17,563 nt of DNA from DATIRA01 sp964553405 (GTDB taxonomy: Bacteria; Pseudomonadota; Gammaproteobacteria; Steroidobacterales; Steroidobacteraceae). The translations under genes and the position numbers were made by a program. Below the pieces are notes generated by a model. That model worked only from the letters and a program-made list of their open reading frames with translations. It was not told where the DNA came from and ran no database searches. Where the stretch lies: contig CAZKLS010000057.1 of the NCBI GenBank assembly GCA_964553405.1, positions 1 through 17,563 on the forward strand, in the 5' to 3' direction. How positions within the stretch are numbered: position 1 is the first letter of the stretch; the number at the start of each line of letters is the position of its first letter. Positions 7,251 to 13,481 of the stretch are shown one piece after another.

Positions 7251-7901
7251 ATGAACCTTTCCCCCCCTTCGCGCACGACTCGGCCGCAGCCAGAGGGCAC
7301 GCCGGAGATACTGGTGCTGTACTACTCCAGGCACGGTGGTACCGCCGAGCTCGCGCGGCAAGTGGCTCGCGGAGTCGAGTCGGTCGAGGGCATGACGGCG
7401 CGGTTGCGAACGGTGCCGCCGGTGACGACCGCGGTGGACGAGGCGACGCCGCCCGTACCGGCGGACGGTCCGCCGTACGCCAGCCACGAGGACCTGCGCG
7501 GCTGCGCGGGACTCGCGCTGGGCAGTCCTGCACGCTTCGGCAACATGGCCGCGCCGCTCAAGTACTTCCTCGACGGCACCAGCTCGCTCTGGCTGAACGG
7601 CGCGCTCGACGGCAAGCCGGCCGGCGTGTTCACCTCGTCGGCGACTCTGCATGGGGGCCAGGAGAGCACGCTGCTCGGCATGATGCTGCCGCTGCTCCAC
7701 CACGGCATGTACATGGTGGGGCTGCCGTTCACCGCCGAGGCACTGAACAGCACGCGGACGGGCGGCACACCCTACGGGGCAAGCCACGTGTCCGGAGCGG
7801 CCGGCGGCGAGCGGTTGAGCGAGCATGAACGGGAACTCGCCCGGCTGCTCGGGCGACGGATCGCCGAGCTGGCCGTCGCGATCCGACGCGGCAGGCCGTG
7901 A
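7251..7901 (+). CDS. wrbA: WrbA-type NAD(P)H:quinone oxidoreductase (flavodoxin fold)
   Basis: This FMN-dependent enzyme is predicted to reduce quinones by two electrons, protecting the cell from redox cycling. The 216 residues show the flavodoxin phosphate loop YYSRHGGTAELAR at 24-36. A second flavin-contacting segment, GSPARFGNMAAPLKYFLDGT, is followed by FTSSATLHGGQESTLLGMM and LLHHGMYMVGLPF, all characteristic of WrbA. About 18 residues (MNLSPPSRTTRPQPEGTP) precede the first strand, where typical WrbA proteins begin almost at once. No alternative start codon lies between them, so I keep the ATG at 7251. Codons 4-6 contain a run of seven C bases. The gene overlaps the DUF2069 gene by 4 bases (GTGA). 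Confidence 0.92.
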   Translation: MNLSPPSRTTRPQPEGTPEILVLYYSRHGGTAELARQVARGVESVEGMTARLRTVPPVTTAVDEATPPVPADGPPYASHEDLRGCAGLALGSPARFGNMAAPLKYFLDGTSSLWLNGALDGKPAGVFTSSATLHGGQESTLLGMMLPLLHHGMYMVGLPFTAEALNSTRTGGTPYGASHVSGAAGGERLSEHERELARLLGRRIAELAVAIRRGRP

Positions 7902-8275
7902 ACGCCCCGCGAGGCGCGCGGGCCAGTCGGCTGGCGACGCTGTCCGGGCTCGGCCTGCTGCTCGGGAGCCTCGCTGCCACGGCCGTGGCCGCCGAGGGCC
8001 GCCAGGCCGGGACCGCGCTGGCGCTGGCACTCGCGCTGCCACTGCTGTTGCCGCTGCCTGGCCTGCTCAGGGCGCACCGCCGGACCTACGCCTGGGCTGC
8101 CCTTTGCCTGCTGCCCGGGCTCGTCTACGCGCTGACCGAATTGGTGGCCAATCCCGGGGTGCGGGCGCAGGCGAGCCTCGCGGTGCTCGCGACGCTGTGG
8201 GTCTTCGTTGCGCTGGTCGCCTACCTGCGCTGCACGCGCGGCGGCCGTGGCGGTCAGCCCGGCTCGGCGGCGTGA
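7898..8275 (+). CDS. DUF2069 inner-membrane protein
   Basis: This 125-residue membrane protein has four predicted transmembrane helices, at roughly residues 12-30, 38-58, 66-86 and 92-112, with a short basic tail. The CLLPGLVYALTELV segment and the general plan match DUF2069, a family of unknown function common in gammaproteobacteria. Translation starts at GTG 7898, inside the stop codon region of the WrbA-type gene, so the two products are probably made together. That suggests a shared role at the membrane, perhaps with quinones, but this is inference. The 3' end overlaps the convergent hda gene by 22 bases. Confidence 0.8.
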   Translation: MNAPRGARASRLATLSGLGLLLGSLAATAVAAEGRQAGTALALALALPLLLPLPGLLRAHRRTYAWAALCLLPGLVYALTELVANPGVRAQASLAVLATLWVFVALVAYLRCTRGGRGGQPGSAA

Positions 8276-8952
8276 GGCTCGAGCGCCTGCCGGAGGAACG
8301 GCACGGTCAGGCGACGCTGCGCCGCCAGCGATGCGAGGTCGAGCTCGTCCAGCACGGCCATCAGCGAGTGCATGTCCCTCGGCAGCCGATACACCAGGTA
8401 TTGCGCCGCCTCGTCGCCGAGCTCCAGGCCTCGACGCCTCGCACGGCACTGCAGCGCGGCGACCAGGTCGCTGTCCTCGAGCTCGTGCAGCTGGTGCACC
8501 GATGCCGCGAGCAGGCGCGAGCGCAGGTCGGGCAGCACGAACTGGACCGCCGAAGGCGGTGGCGTGCTCGCGATCAACAGGCGGCCGGGACCGTCCTGCA
8601 TCAACGTGTGCAGGCGGAACAGCGCCGCGTTCCAGGCAGCCGCGCCTGCGATCTGCTCGACCCCGTCGAGGCAGACGAGGTCGAGCGCCTCGCAACCCTC
8701 GATCTGCTCCGGACTCGAGTCCGGGCCCGGCTCGAGGTAGCAGGCGGTCGCTCCACGCTCACCCATGGCCGCGCAGGCGGCCTGCAGCAGGTGGGTCTTG
8801 CCCGAGCCGGTGCGTCCCCAGAGCCAGATGGTCCGCGGCGTTCCGCTGCCGATGGATTCGAGCAGGTGGACGACTTCCTCGTTGGCGCCGCGCACGAACG
8901 AGGCGAGCCGCGCGGTATCCGGCAACCGGACGCTGAGAGGCAACTGGCGCAT
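8254..8952 (-). CDS. hda: DnaA regulatory inactivator Hda
   Basis: Hda is a DnaA-like AAA+ protein that, bound to the DNA-loaded beta clamp, stimulates ATP hydrolysis by DnaA and so prevents over-initiation of replication. The 232 residues begin MRQLPLSVRLPD, where QLPLSV is a clamp-binding motif of the kind found at the N-terminus of Hda. The Walker A motif GRTGSGKT is at 46-53. The Walker B region is LDLVCLDGVEQI at 90-101, and the C-terminal lid ends in LASLAAQRRLTVPFLRQAL. There is no DnaA DNA-binding domain IV, as expected. The gene starts 8 bases after the CDP-alcohol phosphatidyltransferase gene, and the three-gene cluster runs divergently from purM. Confidence 0.94.
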   Translation of the reverse strand: MRQLPLSVRLPDTARLASFVRGANEEVVHLLESIGSGTPRTIWLWGRTGSGKTHLLQAACAAMGERGATACYLEPGPDSSPEQIEGCEALDLVCLDGVEQIAGAAAWNAALFRLHTLMQDGPGRLLIASTPPPSAVQFVLPDLRSRLLAASVHQLHELEDSDLVAALQCRARRRGLELGDEAAQYLVYRLPRDMHSLMAVLDELDLASLAAQRRLTVPFLRQALEPHAAEPG

Positions 8953-8960
8953 CGTGGCGA

Positions 8961-9530
8961 TCAGCCGGCCCCGGTGGCCTCGTGCCGCGGGACCCGCGCC
9001 GCGCGCCGCGAGTAGATGAGTATGTAGTCGAGTCCGCTCACGACCGTGGTGACGAACACCAGCGCGCCGAGCAGCGTCACCATGGCCTGCGGCGGGAACC
9101 CGAACGCCGCTTCGGCGACGACGGCCAGGCAGAAGATGATCTGGCAGAGCGTATTGAGCTTGCTCGGCACCGTGGGCTGGCCGTGCACCGGGCCGAACAT
9201 CAGCCGGAACGTGACCGCCCCGTAGAAGATCACCAGGTCACGCAACAACACGATCGCGGTCAGCCACCACGGCACCAGGCCGGCGACGCTGAGCGTGACG
9301 AACACGACCACCAGCAGCAGCTTGTCCGCCAGCGGATCGAGGAACTTGCCGAGTTCGGTGGTCCACCCGAAGCGCTTGGCCAGGAAGCCGTCCAGCGCGT
9401 CGGTGAGTGCCGCGACGGCGAACAGCAGCATCACAGTCGCGTACCGCTGCTCGATGATCAGCCAGGCCACCGGGTATATGAGCGCTATCCGCAGGACGCA
9501 CAGCAGGTTCGGAATGAAGCGAAGGCTCAT
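8961..9530 (-). CDS. CDP-alcohol phosphatidyltransferase, PgsA-like
   Basis: This integral membrane enzyme of 189 residues carries the family signature between D44 and D69: D44, D47-G48, A51, then K52 in place of the usual arginine, G61, D65 and D69. The N-terminus (MSLRFIPNLLCVLRIALIYP) and the size resemble phosphatidylglycerophosphate synthase, which joins CDP-diacylglycerol to glycerol 3-phosphate. The lysine at 52 does not look disabling, because all the metal-binding aspartates are present. Position between DUF2066 and hda is not where the canonical pgsA (next to uvrC) usually lies, so this may be a paralogue making another phospholipid. The start codon overlaps the DUF2066 stop (ATGA). 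Confidence 0.88.
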   Translation of the reverse strand: MSLRFIPNLLCVLRIALIYPVAWLIIEQRYATVMLLFAVAALTDALDGFLAKRFGWTTELGKFLDPLADKLLLVVVFVTLSVAGLVPWWLTAIVLLRDLVIFYGAVTFRLMFGPVHGQPTVPSKLNTLCQIIFCLAVVAEAAFGFPPQAMVTLLGALVFVTTVVSGLDYILIYSRRAARVPRHEATGAG

Positions 9531-10519
9531 GGGCGGTAGAGGAAGTCCACGCCGGTGGCGCCGTCCTCGAGCGCGGGCTGCCCGGGCTGCAGGCGTCCGT
9601 CCAGCGCCCCGATCCGCGCGAGCAGCTCACGGTCGCCGCGCAAGGTCAGCCCGAGGCGAACCGCGTCACGGCGGGCCTGCTCGACCCGCAGCTCCCTCAC
9701 CATGCTCAGGGACCCCAGGTAGTCGAGCAGCCCTGCGTAGGCACTCAGGTTCGGGACGTCGCCGATCCAGACCTCGATGCGCGACAGGCTCCGGGTCGCC
9801 GGCGTCGCGTAGCGCATCGCGAACGCGTCGGCCGCGATGTGGGCACCGTCCCCCGCCGATCCCACGTCCGAGCGCGTGGCCCCGTCGTGGAACAGCTGCC
9901 ACTCGACGCCCGCGCCGCCCGGCATTCCGATCAGCACGGCCTGCGCTTCGGAACCACCGGCTGCGAGCGCCAGCTCCCGCACCGCGCCGGACGCTGCCCG
10001 GTCGCGTGCGGCGAGGATGTCCATCCGGGTCTGTGGCCAGAGCAACTCGATGCCGCGGGACTCGGCCGCCGCATCGAGCGCCACGCGCTCCGGGGCGGGC
10101 TCGCCGTCCATCAGCGCCCGCGCGCCAGTCGTATCGGTGGCGAGCAGCACCAGCGTGACCGGACGTTCCGCCGGCCACAGCGGAAGGCCGGCGCGCACGA
10201 GCAGATCGTCGACCGCCTCGCGGTCGAACCCGACCCGCAGGCCCTGGCCGGTCGTCGAGTACTGCTGCACGTACCGCGAGGGGTTCGTCGCGGCCTGCCG
10301 GACCGCGGCGTTCGACGCCGCACCGAGGCTGCCGGAGGCCCGCACGGCCACGCTCCGCAATGCCTCGGAAAAGCCCGCCGAACGTGCGGCCTCGCCCGCG
10401 TCCGGGACGGCGACCGTCGCCTGGTAGAGGTTGATCTCCGCCCGGGCGACGCAGGGCAAAACGACCGTCGCGGCGGCCAATGCGGCCACGCAGCGTGCCG
10501 TCCGCCTGATGATGACCAT
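9527..10519 (-). CDS. DUF2066 secreted protein
   Basis: This is a predicted periplasmic protein of 330 residues and unknown biochemical function. It has a signal peptide (MVIIRRTARCVAALAAATVV, continuing LPCVARA) and a mature N-terminus EINLYQATVAVPDAGEAARS that matches the beginning of DUF2066. The rest reads as a mixed alpha/beta protein without catalytic motifs I recognise. I chose the ATG at 10519 because it places the signal peptide at the N-terminus. A start at 10594 would put 25 unlikely residues in front and lie in the promoter region. The family is regularly found divergent from purM in gammaproteobacteria, as here. Confidence 0.83.
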   Translation of the reverse strand: MVIIRRTARCVAALAAATVVLPCVARAEINLYQATVAVPDAGEAARSAGFSEALRSVAVRASGSLGAASNAAVRQAATNPSRYVQQYSTTGQGLRVGFDREAVDDLLVRAGLPLWPAERPVTLVLLATDTTGARALMDGEPAPERVALDAAAESRGIELLWPQTRMDILAARDRAASGAVRELALAAGGSEAQAVLIGMPGGAGVEWQLFHDGATRSDVGSAGDGAHIAADAFAMRYATPATRSLSRIEVWIGDVPNLSAYAGLLDYLGSLSMVRELRVEQARRDAVRLGLTLRGDRELLARIGALDGRLQPGQPALEDGATGVDFLYRP

Positions 10520-10570
10520 GGCTTGGTGTCCGGGCATGTCCGCAGAAGGTCTCGGCGATGCGAGCGCGCG

Positions 10571-10582
10571 TGTAAAATAGCA
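10571..10582. promoter_or_regulatory. overlapping divergent -10 elements for purM and DUF2066
   Basis: TAAAAT at 10573-10578 on the plus strand matches five of six -10 bases and would start purM mRNA about 40 bases before its ATG. On the minus strand, TGCTATTTT (10582-10574) is a TGn-extended -10 for the DUF2066 operon. The two overlap, so RNA polymerase could occupy only one direction at a time. No clear -35 or PurR-type operator is visible. Confidence 0.42.
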
Positions 10583-10598
10583 CACCCAGAACAAGGCC

Positions 10599-10616
10599 CG
10601 GGACTGCCGAGTCCCG
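10599..10616 (+). promoter_or_regulatory. hairpin in the purM 5' leader
   Basis: CGGGACT at 10599-10605 pairs perfectly with AGTCCCG at 10610-10616 across a GCCG loop. The stem ends 10 bases before the purM ATG and partly overlaps where a ribosome site would lie (GGGACAG follows at once). It could modulate purM translation. It is too small to be a purine riboswitch, and I see no such aptamer. Confidence 0.35.
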
Positions 10617-10626
10617 CGGGACAGAC

Positions 10627-11491
10627 ATGCCCGAAGACCGACCCCTGACCTATCGCGACGCCGGCGTGGACATCGACGCAGGCGACGAGCTCGTCGAGCG
10701 GATCAAGCCGGCCGTCCGCCGCACGATGCGCCCCGAAGTCCTCGGCGGCCTCGGCGGCTTCGGCGCGCTGGTCGAGGTGCCGCTCGAGAAGTACCGCCGG
10801 CCGGTGATGGTATCCGGCACCGACGGCGTGGGAACCAAGCTGCGACTCGCGATAGAGACCGGGCGACACGACACGATCGGAATCGACCTGGTCGCGATGT
10901 GCGCGAACGACGTGGTGGTGCAGGGGGCCGAGCCACTCTTCTTCCTCGACTACTACGCCACCGGCAAGCTGCGGGTCGAGGTCGCCGAGCAGGTGATCCG
11001 CGGGATCGCCGAGGGTTGCGCGCGGGCGGGCTGCGCGCTGGTCGGCGGCGAGACCGCGGAAATGCCCGGCATGTATGCCGGCGAAGACTACGACCTCGCG
11101 GGCTTCTGCGTCGGCCTGGTCGAGAAGGACGCGATCATCGACGGCTCGCGCGCGAGCGCCGGGGACGTGGTCATCGCGCTGCCCTCCTCCGGGCCGCACT
11201 CGAACGGCTATTCACTGATCCGCAAGCTGCTGGCAGTGAGCGGCGCGCGGGCCGACACCGAACTGGCAGGCCGGCCCCTGCACGACTGGCTGCTCGAGCC
11301 TACGCGCATCTACGTGCGGCCGGTGCTGGCGCTGCTCGCCGAGGTCCCGGTCACGGCCATNNNNNNNNNNNNNNNNNNNNNNNNNNNNNNNNNNNNNNNN
11401 NNNNNNNNNNNNNNNNNNNNNNNNNNNNNNNNNNNNNNNNNNNNNNNNNNNNNNNNNNNNCGGCGAGCGCGAAGTCGTGATCGAGGAATGA
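10627..11491 (+). CDS. purM: phosphoribosylformylglycinamidine cyclo-ligase (AIR synthetase), interrupted by assembly gap
   Basis: PurM performs the fifth step of purine synthesis, ATP-dependent closure of formylglycinamidine ribonucleotide to AIR. The 244 residues before the gap include SGTDGVGTK at 63-71, GGETAEMPGMY at 140-150 and SSGPHSNGYSL at 187-197, all diagnostic. After the gap the sequence resumes with nine residues, GEREVVIEE, then TGA, which looks like a normal PurM C-terminus. The family length is about 345, so roughly 90-100 residues are missing. The frames before and after do not agree across exactly 100 bases, so the written gap length is a placeholder. The gene is most likely intact in the organism. 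Its stop overlaps the purN start (ATGA). Confidence 0.95.
11361..11460. other. assembly gap (100 Ns) within purM
   Basis: Exactly 100 unknown bases interrupt purM. The coding frame is restored only if the true gap is a multiple of three, and comparison with PurM length suggests about 270-300 bases. Any reading frame that appears to fuse purM to purN through the Ns is false. Confidence 0.98.
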
Positions 11492-12162
11492 GCCCCGGCG
11501 CAGACCCCCTGCGCGTCGTCGTTCTCGTCTCGGGACGCGGCAGCAACCTGCGCGCGATAGCCCGGGACGCCTCGGCGGGCCGGCTGCCCGTCGTGATCGC
11601 GGCGGTGCTCAGCGACCGCGAAGACGCAGCCGTGCTCGACTGGGCCGCGTCGGCCGGGCTGCACTGCGAGGTGCTGGCGCCGCGGGGCTTCCCCGACCGC
11701 GAAAGCTACGACCGCGCGCTGGCGGAGCGGGTCGGGCACTTCCGGCCGGGACTCGTCGTGCTGGCCGGATTCATGCGCATCCTGTCGCCGGCCTTCGTCG
11801 ATCGCTTCGAGGGACGGATGCTGAACATCCACCCCTCGCTGCTGCCCCGGCACAGGGGGCTGCACACCCACCGGCGGGTGCTCGAGGCGGGCGATACCGT
11901 GCACGGCGCGAGCGTGCACTTCGTGACGCGTGAACTCGACGGCGGCCCGGTAGTCATACAGGCCAGGCTGTCCGTGCGCGACGGCGAGGACGAGAGCGGC
12001 CTCGCAGCCCGTGTGCTGGCCCAGGAGCACCGCATCTACCCGCACGCGATCGGATGGTTCGCCGCGGGTCGGCTCGAGTACCTCGACGGCGCCGGCTGGC
12101 TGGACGGTCGCCGCCTGGACCGTCCGGTGGTCGTGGAGGAAGACGATGAACTACCCGCATAG
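11488..12162 (+). CDS. purN: phosphoribosylglycinamide formyltransferase 1 (GAR transformylase)
   Basis: PurN transfers a formyl group from 10-formyltetrahydrofolate to glycinamide ribonucleotide, the third step of purine synthesis. The 224-residue protein has the substrate-phosphate loop VSGRGSNLRAI at 14-24. The catalytic segment LNIHPSLLPRHRGLHTHRRV at 112-131 contains N113 and H115. The aspartate of the triad is D151, in TRELDGGPVVIQA. The ATG at 11488 overlaps the purM stop by 4 bases and precedes the first beta-strand by a few residues, as usual. The C-terminus is about a dozen residues longer than in E. coli, ending in an acidic tail. That tail overlaps the start of the DUF3108 gene by 17 bases. 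Confidence 0.96.
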   Translation: MSPGADPLRVVVLVSGRGSNLRAIARDASAGRLPVVIAAVLSDREDAAVLDWAASAGLHCEVLAPRGFPDRESYDRALAERVGHFRPGLVVLAGFMRILSPAFVDRFEGRMLNIHPSLLPRHRGLHTHRRVLEAGDTVHGASVHFVTRELDGGPVVIQARLSVRDGEDESGLAARVLAQEHRIYPHAIGWFAAGRLEYLDGAGWLDGRRLDRPVVVEEDDELPA

Positions 12163-12901
12163 GCTGCTGGCCGCCGCACTGGCCCTGCTCTGCACGACGT
12201 CGGCCATTGCCCAGACGGGCGGGTCCGGCGGCACGACCGGCGCCGCTGCCGCGGCCGTGCTGCAGCCCTACAAGGCCCGCTACCAGGTCGGCTACAAGGC
12301 GCTGAGCGGCGGACAGATCGAGGCGACGTTGAAGCGCGGATCCGGCCCCGGCCGCTGGATCTACGAAACACATGCGTTCCCGAACATGATCGGCAGGATC
12401 GCCGTCAGCCCCAAGGCGCGTGAGCACAGCACGATGGAACTCGCGGCGGACGGCATGCGGCCGCTCAGCTACGAGTTCAACGACGGATCCGCGGACGTCG
12501 AGCAGGACGTGCGGCTCAGCTTCGACTGGTCCGCGATGAAGGTGAGCGGCCGCGCCGACGGCAAGGACTTCACGCTGGACATCCGGCCGGGGACCCAGGA
12601 CACGGCCTCGGTACAGGCGGCGGTGATCGCGGCGCTGGCCGCCGGGCGGGAGCCCTCGGGTTTTCCGATAGTCACCGGCAGCAAGCTGCGCGACTACCGG
12701 TACTGGTCCGAAGGCAAGGCGACCGTCAGCACGCCGCTCGGCAGCTACGAGACGGTGATCTGGGCCAGCCAGCGCAACGGCTCGGACCGCGTCGCCAAGG
12801 TCTGGTACGCCCCCGCGCTCGGCTACCTGCCGGTGCAGGCGATCCAGTTCCGCAAGGGCAAGCAGCTGGTCCAGATGAAGCTGGTCGCGCTGGAACGCTG
12901 A
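12146..12901 (+). CDS. DUF3108 secreted protein
   Basis: This is a predicted periplasmic protein of 251 residues and unknown function. A signal peptide (MNYPHRLLAAALALLCTTSA, then IAQ) is followed by a glycine/alanine-rich stretch. The conserved domain opens with YKARYQVGYKALSGGQIEAT and ends in KVWYAPALGYLPVQAIQFRK and GKQLVQMKLVAL, the pattern of DUF3108. The beta-rich character suggests a barrel-like or lipid-binding fold, but I cannot show this from sequence. I chose the ATG at 12146, which gives a proper signal peptide. An earlier in-frame start at 12011 lies inside purN and adds non-conserved residues. It is the third gene of the purMN operon, an arrangement seen in other gammaproteobacteria. 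Confidence 0.85.
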   Translation: MNYPHRLLAAALALLCTTSAIAQTGGSGGTTGAAAAAVLQPYKARYQVGYKALSGGQIEATLKRGSGPGRWIYETHAFPNMIGRIAVSPKAREHSTMELAADGMRPLSYEFNDGSADVEQDVRLSFDWSAMKVSGRADGKDFTLDIRPGTQDTASVQAAVIAALAAGREPSGFPIVTGSKLRDYRYWSEGKATVSTPLGSYETVIWASQRNGSDRVAKVWYAPALGYLPVQAIQFRKGKQLVQMKLVALER

Positions 12902-12905
12902 GCCG

Positions 12906-12927
12906 TTGCCGGCTAGGCCTTCGGCAA
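12906..12927. repeat. inverted repeat at the DUF3108/dcd convergent junction
   Basis: TTGCCG at 12906-12911 and CGGCAA at 12922-12927 form a 6-base-pair stem around a 10-base loop that includes the dcd stop codon. It is the only structure between the two convergent genes. It lacks a T-tract in either direction, so a role in termination is only a weak possibility. Confidence 0.3.
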
Positions 12928-13479
12928 TGTGACGCCCTGCTGGCCCATGTACTTGCCGCCGCGATCGCGGTACGACACCTCGCAGACCTCGTCCGACTCG
13001 AAGAACAGCATCTGCGCCACGCCCTCGTTGGCGTAGATCTTGGCGGGCAGCGGCGTCGTGTTCGAGAACTCCAGCGTGACGTGACCCTCCCACTCGGGCT
13101 CGAGCGGCGTCACGTTGACGATGATGCCGCAGCGCGCGTAGGTGGACTTGCCGAGACAGACGGTCAGCACGTTGCGGGGAATGCGGAAGAACTCGACGGT
13201 TCGCGCCAGCGCGAACGAGTTCGGCGGGATGATGCAGACCTCGCCCTTGACGTCGACGAACGAGCCGATGTCGAAGTTCTTCGGGTCCACGATCGTCGAG
13301 TTGATGTTCGTGAACACCTTGAACTCGCTCGCGCAGCGCACGTCGTAGCCGTAGCTGGAAGTGCCGTAGGAGACGATGCGCTGGCCGTTGACCTCGCGGA
13401 CCTGGCCCGCCTCGAACGGCTCGATCATCCCGTGGCCCTCGGCCATGCGCCGGATCCAGCGATCGGACTTGATGCTCAC
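12913..13479 (-). CDS. dcd: dCTP deaminase
   Basis: Dcd converts dCTP to dUTP and supplies the main route to dTTP in many Gram-negative bacteria. The 188-residue protein is near identical in layout to the proteobacterial trimeric enzyme. It has SSYGYDVRCASEFKVFTNIN at 41-60, CIIPPNSFALARTVEFFRIP at 82-101, LGKSTYARCGIIVNVTPLEP at 109-128 and EGHVTLEFSNTT at 131-142, with the catalytic glutamate at E137. It ends YRDRGGKYMGQQGVTLPKA. I chose GTG 13479 because it gives the conserved N-terminus MSIKSDRWIRRMA. Upstream in-frame sequence belongs to apbC. It follows apbC after 2 bases. Confidence 0.96.
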   Translation of the reverse strand: MSIKSDRWIRRMAEGHGMIEPFEAGQVREVNGQRIVSYGTSSYGYDVRCASEFKVFTNINSTIVDPKNFDIGSFVDVKGEVCIIPPNSFALARTVEFFRIPRNVLTVCLGKSTYARCGIIVNVTPLEPEWEGHVTLEFSNTTPLPAKIYANEGVAQMLFFESDEVCEVSYRDRGGKYMGQQGVTLPKA

Positions 13480-13481
13480 GC

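Noticed and set aside
10520..10626. A PurR operator or purine riboswitch in front of purM
   Set aside because: No sequence like the PurR palindrome is present, and the leader is too short for a purine aptamer; only a 7-bp hairpin is visible.
10627..12162. A single 511-residue frame joining purM and purN
   Set aside because: It exists only because 100 Ns were read through. purM ends with its own C-terminus and stop at 11489-11491, and purN has its own ATG at 11488.
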